From Tethybacter castelli (lineage in GTDB: Bacteria > Pseudomonadota > Gammaproteobacteria > Tethybacterales > Tethybacteraceae): DNA of 44,178 nt. Both the position numbers and the translations under genes were made by a program. The number at the start of each line of letters is the position of its first letter. The first letter of the stretch is position 1. The DNA is taken from positions 1 through 44,178 of the forward strand of contig JAZHEJ010000063.1 in NCBI GenBank assembly GCA_036679665.1, written 5' to 3'. Below the pieces are notes generated by a model that saw nothing but the letters and a program-made list of their open reading frames with translations, ran no database searches and was not told the DNA's origin. Below are positions 17,141 through 24,539 of the stretch, piece after piece.

Positions 17141-19821
17141 GGTTTCTCGCGATTAAAGAATGATTCCTGGACGCGTTCGCGGGCTTTGGCATCAAAAGAA
17201 GGAAGGTCTTCGACCGGTGCAAGATACCCCTTGAGGCAAATGGCCTCGAAGTGACGTACAGCACAGCGAATTTTGAGCTTTTCCTCTTCCTTCAATTTTT
17301 CGAATTCCTTTGCTCCCTTTGTCTCTACCGTGAAGTAGAAGCGGGAGATGGTCTCATCATCCAAGTCGGTTTTTTGGATCACGAGAGCGAAGTCGGGGTT
17401 GTACGTCCCGCCGAAGGGCATCGGGATTTTGTAAGCTGAAGGGAGCTTCAGGAAGACGCGCACGATGTTCTCAGCATCAAGAGCACCAGCGAAGCGTTTT
17501 TCTACATCGCTGTCATAGATAAGGCGATCATAAAGGCCTCGTTTGGGCGTTTCGACCGTAGGACGCACCGTCTCAATTTCTTCTTCAAGCAGATCAATTG
17601 GGTGATGATCGCCAGTTGGTTCATACTTCACCAAGCGGACCATTTCATTCGCCATGACGGTCTTAACCCGCTTTATGGCTTCCGCAAGAAAATGCATGGG
17701 ATTTTTCGCGAGCTGACGTTTTGCAACGTCTGACAGGCCGTTGAGAATTTTTGCGGCGGTCATTTCGGAAACCGCAGTATTACGGGCGAGTTCGCCCGAC
17801 ACATCGACCTGTGCCATCACACCGCGCACTTCAGATCGAGTTGAGCCCCTTGCCGTATCTGTAATCCCGCCCTCTTCATCGAAATTGTCCCAGTAGTTCA
17901 ACGAGACCTCCAGGCGGTTTTTATCGACCAAGATGGTCGAGAGCTTTTCAATACTCTTTTGGATCAACGCGGGTTCATTGAAATGCACGCGACATTTGGT
18001 CTTTTGTGCGATGAGTGCCCAGAGAGCCTTGAAGTCATCTGAATCGAACCGCGCGCCCCGGGTGATTTTGACCGGGGTTTTGTTGAGGTTTCGGGTTGGC
18101 GGTGTCTTTGATCCTTTGCCAAGATCTTCGCGAAGCTCTTCCTGATAGATACTCGCAAACGCGTGGTAGCTCTGGTTCGCCACCACAGTAAGAAGGTTCA
18201 CTTCCTTCCCTTCTTTCGTCCCCTCTGGATCACGGTAACGCGCTCCGTCTTGCTTCACACAGAGACGCAGCCCGCGGCCAATTTCCTGACGTTTCTTAAT
18301 CATGCTCTCGCTTTCATTCAGTGTGCAGATGGTGAACACATTGGGATTGTCCCATCCCACCCCGAGTGCTGAGTGTGTGAATATGAACTCAAGCGGCTCA
18401 TCGAAGGAAAGCAGTGTTTCTTTGTCTCTCAGAATCTTGTCATAAATTTCTTTGTTCGAAGCCATCGAACGCTCGCTATCGGTAAATTCGCCAGTACTTG
18501 TTCGCGCAAAGTACCCATTGTGAACATCGGCAACGTTCTCAGGTGCTTTACCCATTTTCTTCTCGTATATCGCGCTGTACTCTTCCACGAAGAGGCGACG
18601 AATAAGCCCGTCTTCCGCCATGTAATTCGCTACGCGGTCGATGAAAAAAAGAGAAAGTGGCTTGATATCAAGCTGAATTGCGCGCTCTTTGTGTTCGAAG
18701 TGGACCATAATAGCGCGACGGATTTGCTCACGGAAGATTGACTTCTGATCGATACCATAGCCCCGGCCCTCTTCAAGCTGCTCTCCGTTGCTAAATTTGA
18801 TGTATGCGTCACCATCGAAGAGATCGGTTGTCCCAATGTCTTCCACTACCCAGCCATTATACACAGGGTTCTTTGTCTTCGCCTCGAGGTCATCCTTACG
18901 CTTTACCGTGAAGGACTTTGATTTAAAGTCGCCCCCTACCAAACGCTGGTTAAGTTGCAGTGTTGCTGTAGGTTCCTTATCTCCTCGAAGTTTGATCTTC
19001 TTAAATTCAATGGAAACATTGCTTTGAGTATTGCTCTCATGGATCGAAAGCACTCCGATTTTCTTGACCAGACCCCGGTTATAGGCCTCATAGGGCGTGA
19101 GCTGGTAGATGATATTTTTTGGCAGTCGATGGGTGGCTGAGAAACGAAGCTTAAAAAGAGGATTGAAGGACGCGAGGCGCTTTTGCATGTTTTCGGTGTC
19201 CATCCCCTCTTGGGGCTCATCCATGATGATGATCGGCTTAACCTGCTGAAGCATTTCGAGTAGGTTACCACCATCACGGTCTTCGTCGTTGATGATCTTC
19301 TTGTCCGAGTCGAAGGCTTGCTTGTTCATCACCATGATCGAAAGGTGATTGGAAACACAAAACCCACGTACTTGTGGGAGCTTCTTTGAATCATATTCGA
19401 TGACTTCGGCAACCGTGGCATAGATCTCTGAGAAGTGCTGTTTGGTTTGCCGGAGATGTTTGAGCGTCCCTTCACGGATTGCCACGCTTGGCACCACAAT
19501 TAAAAATTTATGGAGCCCGTAGCGCCGATGCAACTCGAAGATGGCACGCAGGTAGACGTAGGTTTTCCCTGTCCCCGTCTCCATCTCGATGGTAAAATCC
19601 TTGTCCTCACAAGACGTGGGGTCTTCGATGCTGTCAAATTTAGCGATCGACTGAGCATTCGCGTGACACTTAGCGAGTGGAAGCTTGAGAATGTTCCTTG
19701 ATACTTCACCGTTCCAGAACCGCTCTTCCGGGTGCGTGTAAGAAGCACCCTTAAACACCTTGACGATTGCATCCACTGCTTCGCACTGGTGTGCCAGGTT
19801 CGGTTCAAAGAGAAATTTCAT
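17137..19821 (-). CDS. res: Type III restriction-modification system, Res (helicase-nuclease) subunit
   Basis: An 894-residue superfamily 2 helicase with a nuclease tail. Motif I is METGTGKT (GTGK near 83-86), motif II MDEPQEG, motif III FSATHR and motif VI QEIGRGLRL. The C-terminal PD-(D/E)xK nuclease is recognised by YNPDFALV followed by FTVETKGAKEF. Res cuts DNA after ATP-dependent communication between two unmethylated sites. It is uninterrupted and slightly shorter than EcoP15I Res. The start at 19821 (MKFLFEPNLAHQ) matches the usual N-terminus. The 166 nt upstream of it contain nothing I recognise beyond AT-rich stretches, and beyond that lies a transposase remnant. Confidence 0.95.
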   Translation of the reverse strand: MKFLFEPNLAHQCEAVDAIVKVFKGASYTHPEERFWNGEVSRNILKLPLAKCHANAQSIAKFDSIEDPTSCEDKDFTIEMETGTGKTYVYLRAIFELHRRYGLHKFLIVVPSVAIREGTLKHLRQTKQHFSEIYATVAEVIEYDSKKLPQVRGFCVSNHLSIMVMNKQAFDSDKKIINDEDRDGGNLLEMLQQVKPIIIMDEPQEGMDTENMQKRLASFNPLFKLRFSATHRLPKNIIYQLTPYEAYNRGLVKKIGVLSIHESNTQSNVSIEFKKIKLRGDKEPTATLQLNQRLVGGDFKSKSFTVKRKDDLEAKTKNPVYNGWVVEDIGTTDLFDGDAYIKFSNGEQLEEGRGYGIDQKSIFREQIRRAIMVHFEHKERAIQLDIKPLSLFFIDRVANYMAEDGLIRRLFVEEYSAIYEKKMGKAPENVADVHNGYFARTSTGEFTDSERSMASNKEIYDKILRDKETLLSFDEPLEFIFTHSALGVGWDNPNVFTICTLNESESMIKKRQEIGRGLRLCVKQDGARYRDPEGTKEGKEVNLLTVVANQSYHAFASIYQEELREDLGKGSKTPPTRNLNKTPVKITRGARFDSDDFKALWALIAQKTKCRVHFNEPALIQKSIEKLSTILVDKNRLEVSLNYWDNFDEEGGITDTARGSTRSEVRGVMAQVDVSGELARNTAVSEMTAAKILNGLSDVAKRQLAKNPMHFLAEAIKRVKTVMANEMVRLVKYEPTGDHHPIDLLEEEIETVRPTVETPKRGLYDRLIYDSDVEKRFAGALDAENIVRVFLKLPSAYKIPMPFGGTYNPDFALVIQKTDLDDETISRFYFTVETKGAKEFEKLKEEEKLKIRCAVRHFEAICLKGYLAPVEDLPSFDAKARERVQESFFNREKP

Positions 19822-19987
19822 AGATTGTGCGTTCTTGTGTGAAGTGCTACATCACAGTACAATATCTTGCGGTCATGGTCATTATCCGAACTGCACAAAA
19901 GCAAGGCTGTGACATACCAAACCAGGGAAGACGGCACCCAATCAGATTATCCTGAACCGCAAACTACACTAACCAATTCGAGGATTG

Positions 19988-20110
19988 TTAAGTGGCTTCT
20001 GTCGCTGGTTCCAAATCCTCAACCTCTCGCTCCCTAAACAGCACCCTTGCAACCTCTTCGGGATCAGCATCAACAGGTGGTAATACCACCTCCATTTTCA
20101 ATCTGGCCAT
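19988..20110 (-). CDS. Small ORF (40 aa) overlapping the transposase remnant
   Basis: The ATG at 20110 runs to a TAA at 19988. The sequence begins MARLKMEVVLPPVDADPEEV and ends in an acidic tail. It overlaps the 3' end of the transposase remnant by 41 nt in another frame. It resembles, from memory, short proteins with a 'PEEVARALF'-type motif that accompany some IS1595-like elements. It could equally be an independent small gene. Function unknown. Confidence 0.4.
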   Translation of the reverse strand: MARLKMEVVLPPVDADPEEVARVLFREREVEDLEPATEAT

Positions 20111-20315
20111 GAACCAAATCCCTATACATCAAGGGTTTTCCAAACATCCCTAATACAATTGTCTCCATCATCGTAATCGTATCATGTTCACGGATATTAT
20201 GACGAGCCGCAAATTCATCCACATACCGTTGCAGGTTCTTCGGGCTGATATGATGGAATATCTCATGCTGAGACGTATAACAACAAGAGAAGGTTTGTTT
20301 AGTCAAGCATATCAT
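20070..20315 (-). pseudogene. 3' remnant of an IS1595-family (ISXO2-like) transposase
   Basis: An open frame of 81 codons whose central part, FHHISPKNLQRYVDEFAARH followed by GKPLMYRDL, matches the C-terminal end of the DDE domain of IS1595/ISXO2 transposases, where 'HHVS-KHLQRYLDEFAFR' is typical. The zinc-ribbon N-terminus and the catalytic DDE core are missing. The first 15 or so codons are not transposase-like, so the visible ATG is fortuitous. It marks an old insertion beside the restriction-modification genes. No terminal inverted repeats or target duplication were found by eye. Confidence 0.65.
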
Positions 20316-20392
20316 TACCCATCATTAATTTAAAAACAAAAAACACCCAACATATCTACCAGGTTAGTAATAAACTGGTTGAATAATATAAC

Positions 20393-20398
20393 AGGAGA
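20393..20398 (+). promoter_or_regulatory. Ribosome-binding site of the first DUF3108 gene
   Basis: AGGAGA, about 5 nt before the ATG at 20403. It decides this start over an in-frame upstream codon at 20379. A TAATAT (20384-20389) lies just before it but is too close to serve as -10 for this start. Confidence 0.6.
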
Positions 20399-20402
20399 TT
20401 AT

Positions 20403-21104
20403 ATGCAAGTATCACGTATTTGTATGCTCAGGCAAATAGCTTTGGTATCAACATTAATCGTTGCCAGCTGCCAAGCCCAAACCACCGATGCATCGCTCAC
20501 ATATCAGTTTTCGTGGGGCGGTTTAGCTATTGCTCAAATTAATGATCAACTTAAATTTAGCGAACAGCGTTATGTTATAGAAAGTGATTTAACCACCGTC
20601 AACTGGCTTAGCATACTTGATATTCCATCACTAAAGCGTACGGTAAGCGGCACTGTTTCCTCTGCCCAAAAATTGCAGCCCAATTTATACAATCAGCGTC
20701 ATGGTAGCAGGCATACCGACATCCAGTTTAATTATGCTGCCCGTCAAATTATTTGGCAAGACACAAAACGCGGATTCTTTACGACAACATTACCTGATTT
20801 AGGAGCATACGATACCTTGAGTTCAATGTACCTCTTTTATGCCGCAGGTCAGCCAACCGAAAAATTTAAATTGCATTTCGTTGACAATAAACGCTTGCGT
20901 ACATATGAATTTCAAAGTGATTTGGTTCCGGTTGAAATTGAAACTGCCGCCGGCGACTATACCGCATTGCGTTATGACTGCGCTACCAAGCCTGTTACCA
21001 TCTGGTATGCCGGTGACTTGAACTGGATACCGATTAAAGCAAGCATTGGGACTGGAATTCAGCGATTCTCAATAGAGCTCGCCGCGGCTAGTTTCAGCAC
21101 CTGA
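20403..21104 (+). CDS. DUF3108 exported protein (paralogue 1)
   Basis: A 233-residue protein with an N-terminal signal sequence ending VASCQAQ. C23 fits a lipobox (V-A-S-C), though cleavage by signal peptidase I after CQA is also possible. The body has the look of DUF3108: repeated beta-strand signatures such as LTYQFSWGGLAIAQINDQL, a central GAYDTLSSMYLFYAA and a C-terminal PVTIWYAGDLNWIPIKA. DUF3108 proteins are envelope proteins of unknown biochemical role. It is the first of a DUF3108-GT22-DUF3108 set on the plus strand and shares its architecture, including the CQAQ signal end, with the gene at 22786. Confidence 0.8.
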   Translation: MQVSRICMLRQIALVSTLIVASCQAQTTDASLTYQFSWGGLAIAQINDQLKFSEQRYVIESDLTTVNWLSILDIPSLKRTVSGTVSSAQKLQPNLYNQRHGSRHTDIQFNYAARQIIWQDTKRGFFTTTLPDLGAYDTLSSMYLFYAAGQPTEKFKLHFVDNKRLRTYEFQSDLVPVEIETAAGDYTALRYDCATKPVTIWYAGDLNWIPIKASIGTGIQRFSIELAAASFST

Positions 21105-21149
21105 GTTCCAACTGGCCTGCTTCATCTATCCATCATAAGACTGATAGCT

Positions 21150-22754
21150 TTGCTCCCAAGAACACTGTTTGCTTGGTTCTGTTTGTCGCGTGAAATCTGC
21201 TTTGCTAGCACATCTTTAACTGACAAGACCTGGCGCTGGCTGAATACCTGGTTAGGATGCGCATTTGTGCTACGCGCAAGCATTTCCCTAGCCGGTGATT
21301 TTGTTATTCACCCTGACGAAATCTATCAGTACCTTGAACCTGCACACTGGCTGGTTTTTGGCAATGGGATTTTTACGGTGGATTATTTCTTTGGCATCCG
21401 CAGCTGGTTAATACCAGGGTTGGTTGCCGGCATACTATGGCTAAGTAACGTGGCGGGTATCGGCGAACCGTGGTTTTACACCAATGCGGTCAAACTGATG
21501 TTTTGTCTGCTGTCGTTGCTTATTCCATGGGGTATTTACCATTACTCGCGCTACGTTATCAACGAAACCACCGCGCGCCTAGCGACGATATTCGCCTGCG
21601 TTTGGCCCTACCTGATCATTTACGCGCACAAACCTTTAACCGAATCAGTGGCCACCAGCCTGTTGATCGGGGCGCTTGGGCTTGCGGCTGTGTCCGGCAT
21701 GAAACGTCCATTTTTGGCGACGGGGGCCGGTATTTTACTCACGCTAACCGCTTTAATCAGGATACAGTATGCGCCGATAGCAATGTTTGTTTGGGTTGGA
21801 TTGTTTATCGCCCTCAAGCGCCGAGCCGCGCTGGCCATGTTAATCGGCAGCTTGTTGGCGACAACATTGGTGGCAATTTTGGAATGGTATGGCCAAGGCG
21901 GATTTTTCACCTCGTATACAAACTATCTAAAGGCCAATGTCGCATTGAATACGGAACGTGTTTCGCAACCATATCATTATTATGTGTCCAGGTTAATCTA
22001 TGCAAGCTGCGGTGGTTTACTGCTGGCGATCTGGGTGATGGTCAAGCAACCCAAAACGTATCTGCTGATCGGAACAAGCGTGCTAATCGGGTTTGTGTTT
22101 CACGCATTTGTCGCGGGACACCAAGAATTTCGCTTTGTTTTTCTGTTATTGGTTTTGACCCTTATACCAATGGCCGGATGGTTTGATCTTCGCGCCAAGC
22201 GTCGCGGCAAACCGGCAAATATTATCAGGCCTGCCGGGGTTGCCGCAACATTTTGCGTCCTTGTACTATTTAATCTGTTGCCTTTTGAGAGCTATCTGCA
22301 CGGGAAATCCGACCTCCACTACTTGCGCGGACAAAATAATCTTTTTGCCATTTATCGCGAACTGGCTTCCAGCGATGACGTATCAGCGGTTGTACATGTC
22401 CCAGATATATATCAAGCAACTCCGCTTTATTACTATCTACATCGTCGTGTGCCCTTTTATGACCGGCGCATGTTCCGTATGCTCGCTGATGAATCCGGAC
22501 TTAGACTAGATCAGCTGGCATCACATGTGGTAACCACTAATCGCCTACTGGATGAAAATCCCCATTTCACACTACTGCAAGATAGTGGTGAATACAAGTT
22601 GTACCGCAATAACACCGACAACCCTGTTATATCTTGGCAACAATATCGAATCTGGGACATTTTGCCAAGAACGTTCATTTTTTACGCCGCAACTTTTGAT
22701 GATCACCGCCAAATTGCGAAAATAGATGAGCTTTTTACTTCGCCCGTTAACTAG
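21150..22754 (+). CDS. GT22-family (ALG9/PIG-B-like) membrane mannosyltransferase
   Basis: An integral membrane protein of about 534 residues with about ten hydrophobic helices. HPDEIYQYLEPAHWLVFGNG matches the conserved luminal/periplasmic loop of GT22 enzymes, which in eukaryotes reads HPDE..Q..E..H...FG.G, and is followed by GIRSWLIPG. GHQEFRFVF corresponds to the family's GHKEFRFI. Such enzymes transfer mannose from polyprenyl-phosphate mannose. The start is uncertain: TTG at 21150 gives the longest product, no ATG fits, and a GTG at 21267 would remove most of the first 39 residues. It lies 45 nt behind one DUF3108 gene and 31 nt before another, so the three look co-transcribed. Acceptor unknown; an envelope glycan is inferred. 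Confidence 0.8.
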   Translation: MLPRTLFAWFCLSREICFASTSLTDKTWRWLNTWLGCAFVLRASISLAGDFVIHPDEIYQYLEPAHWLVFGNGIFTVDYFFGIRSWLIPGLVAGILWLSNVAGIGEPWFYTNAVKLMFCLLSLLIPWGIYHYSRYVINETTARLATIFACVWPYLIIYAHKPLTESVATSLLIGALGLAAVSGMKRPFLATGAGILLTLTALIRIQYAPIAMFVWVGLFIALKRRAALAMLIGSLLATTLVAILEWYGQGGFFTSYTNYLKANVALNTERVSQPYHYYVSRLIYASCGGLLLAIWVMVKQPKTYLLIGTSVLIGFVFHAFVAGHQEFRFVFLLLVLTLIPMAGWFDLRAKRRGKPANIIRPAGVAATFCVLVLFNLLPFESYLHGKSDLHYLRGQNNLFAIYRELASSDDVSAVVHVPDIYQATPLYYYLHRRVPFYDRRMFRMLADESGLRLDQLASHVVTTNRLLDENPHFTLLQDSGEYKLYRNNTDNPVISWQQYRIWDILPRTFIFYAATFDDHRQIAKIDELFTSPVN

Positions 22755-22785
22755 CATTTATATAATTCGCTTCATTCGTTACCAA

Positions 22786-23511
22786 ATGACAAGCTCAAAA
22801 CCGATTTTTGCGTTAGCGTTGGCGCTCACTTTTGCTTGCTGCCAAGCTCAGAACAATAACGCAAGTGTGACCTACCAACTCGCATGGAGCCCCTGGTCTT
22901 CACTACCTTTAGCCCAAATTGAAGATCAGATAGCGATCTCCGGCGACTCTTATACGATTGATAGTAACCTGATTCCCGCTAATTGGATTAGTTGGTTTAG
23001 TTGGTTTAGTTGGTTTGATGTGCATACTTTACAACGTACCTCAGCTGGCAGTGTCTCAGCAAAGGGACAATTGCAGCCACACACTTACTTGCAACGTTAT
23101 GGTGAACGACAAACTGAAATAATATATAACCACGCTGAAAGCCATATCACCTTGCAAGATAGCTTTCGTGGTTCAACTCAAGAACCAATGTTGCGTGAAA
23201 GCATTCTCGGAGCTTTTGATTCGCTTAGCGCAATGTATTCGCTTTACGCGCAAGCTATGCCGCCGGCGCGATTTGTTATTCAGTTTGCCAATGGAAGGAG
23301 AGTGCGCGAATACGAATTTCACAGCAACCTGGAACCAACCGAGCTTAACACGCTTAGCGATAAATATACTACGTTTCGGTATAACTGTTCATCTGAGCCG
23401 ATCAGTGTCTGGTATGCGCCAGACCTAGACTGGATAACGGTAAAAGCGCAGTTCGGCGCTGGGCTACAAGCTTTGCAAATCGAACTTGTCGATATCAGCT
23501 TCGAACGCTAA
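22786..23511 (+). CDS. DUF3108 exported protein (paralogue 2)
   Basis: A 241-residue protein with a signal peptide (MTSSKPIFALALALTFACCQAQ). The lipobox fit is poorer than in paralogue 1. It aligns along its length with the gene at 20403: VTYQLAWSPW, LPLAQIEDQI, LGAFDSLSAMYSLYA, and SVWYAPDLDWITVKA near the end. An NWISWFSWFSWFD stretch is about six residues longer than the matching NWLSILD and is encoded by a 9-bp tandem repeat. Its stop codon overlaps that of waaF, which runs the other way. The role is unknown, but pairing with the GT22 enzyme suggests an envelope-glycan function. Confidence 0.8.
   Translation: MTSSKPIFALALALTFACCQAQNNNASVTYQLAWSPWSSLPLAQIEDQIAISGDSYTIDSNLIPANWISWFSWFSWFDVHTLQRTSAGSVSAKGQLQPHTYLQRYGERQTEIIYNHAESHITLQDSFRGSTQEPMLRESILGAFDSLSAMYSLYAQAMPPARFVIQFANGRRVREYEFHSNLEPTELNTLSDKYTTFRYNCSSEPISVWYAPDLDWITVKAQFGAGLQALQIELVDISFER
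22990..23016 (+). repeat. 9-bp tandem repeat inside the second DUF3108 gene
   Basis: Three perfect copies of AGTTGGTTT (22990-22998, 22999-23007, 23008-23016), preceded by a degenerate copy (AATTGGATT). The unit is a multiple of three, so copy-number change adds or removes Ser-Trp-Phe without a frameshift. Confidence 0.95.
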
Positions 23512-24506
23512 CTACGTTTAGTCAAGACCTGTTGAACACCCCTGTAGACTTCATCCGTTGAAATCTTATCCATCGACGCAAGGCTGTCCGGGCTAGCCGT
23601 CAGCACCTGAGCGTTGGCGCATAACGGCGGATTGGTGACCGGTGAAGTCGGGCCATACAGACCGACAGTTGGCAGTTGTAACCCGGCGGCAATATGCATA
23701 AGCCCTGAATCGTTGGCGATCACCGCATCACACAAACTCAAAATTGCGGCGGTGGTAAGCAAATCAATTTTGCCCGTTAAATCAAGCAATGCCGACGCGT
23801 CATTTTCGGTGGCCGTATGAATTTGTTCCACTGCATCTTGATCATCCATACTGCCTAGCAATACGACGCGATATCCTTGTTTAATAAGCTTGCCGGCGAG
23901 TTCGCCAAATTTACTCGGCGGCCAACGCTTGTGCGCTTTTGCCGCTCCATGACACAATGCAATCCAGCCGGATGAGCCATCAACACCATGCTTTTGCCGG
24001 GCCGTCTCGACCAGTTCGACAGGTACTTGCAAACGTGGCGACTGATAATCAAATTGTGCCCCGGGAGGATGAGCAAGCGCCACATACGCGCGTACCACCA
24101 GGGTCGGTTTATTTTTATCTGGATGGATATCGGTTAATAGTCCATAGCGCATCTCGCCACGCCAGCCGACGCGGCGCGGAATAGCCGCCCACCATGGTAC
24201 CAACGCGGATTTAAAGCTGTTCGGGATCACAATCGCCAGCTGATAATTGCGTGAGCGCAATTTCAGGCCGAGTCTGCGCCGGGCGCGTAACCCGAGCTGC
24301 CCGTGGGCGACATCAAGTTCTTCAATCCGGCCAATCTGCGGCATCAGCTTTGCCACCGGTATGCTCCACAGCGGAGCGACTATATCCACGCGAGTATTTT
24401 GTTGACGCTCAAGTTCAAGTATCAGCGCGTGCATCAAAACCATGTCCCCCACCCACGCCGGCGCGATGATCAAGGTTGAAGCTTTTGCAGGTTCAGAATT
24501 ATTCAT
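23508..24506 (-). CDS. waaF: ADP-heptose:LPS heptosyltransferase II
   Basis: A 332-residue GT9 enzyme that adds the second heptose to the inner core of LPS on the cytoplasmic face. IIAPAWVGDMVL at the N-terminus, APLWSIPVAKLMP, VIPNSFKSALVPWW and GWRGEMRYGLLTD are strong WaaF signatures. The C-terminal domain has NDSGLMHIAAGL, the ADP-sugar contact region, and LYGPTSP. The ATG at 24506 is preferred to a TTG four codons upstream. It is divergent from nadB over 33 bp, and its 3' end overlaps the stop of the DUF3108 gene. HldE, which makes its donor precursor, is encoded 1.6 kb away. Confidence 0.93.
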   Translation of the reverse strand: MNNSEPAKASTLIIAPAWVGDMVLMHALILELERQQNTRVDIVAPLWSIPVAKLMPQIGRIEELDVAHGQLGLRARRRLGLKLRSRNYQLAIVIPNSFKSALVPWWAAIPRRVGWRGEMRYGLLTDIHPDKNKPTLVVRAYVALAHPPGAQFDYQSPRLQVPVELVETARQKHGVDGSSGWIALCHGAAKAHKRWPPSKFGELAGKLIKQGYRVVLLGSMDDQDAVEQIHTATENDASALLDLTGKIDLLTTAAILSLCDAVIANDSGLMHIAAGLQLPTVGLYGPTSPVTNPPLCANAQVLTASPDSLASMDKISTDEVYRGVQQVLTKRS

Positions 24507-24517
24507 TGATATAGACA

Positions 24518-24536
24518 AGCAATAAAGTATATTGCT
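24518..24536. promoter_or_regulatory. Palindrome in the waaF-nadB divergent intergenic region
   Basis: AGCAATA (24518-24524) and TATTGCT (24530-24536) form a perfect 7-bp inverted repeat with a 5-bp spacer, placed centrally in the 33-bp gap between the two starts. Read on the minus strand it contains TATACT (24527-24532), a plausible -10 for waaF about 21 nt before its ATG. It could be an operator overlapping divergent promoters. Confidence 0.4.
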
Positions 24537-24539
24537 CTA

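Noticed and set aside
20358..20379. ACCAG/CTGGT inverted repeat upstream of the first DUF3108 gene
   Set aside because: Only 5 bp per arm with a 12-nt spacer; expected by chance.
21470..22186. 238-codon plus-strand frame inside the GT22 gene
   Set aside because: Same-strand alternative frame of a well-recognised membrane enzyme; it lacks the hydrophobic pattern or any family motif.
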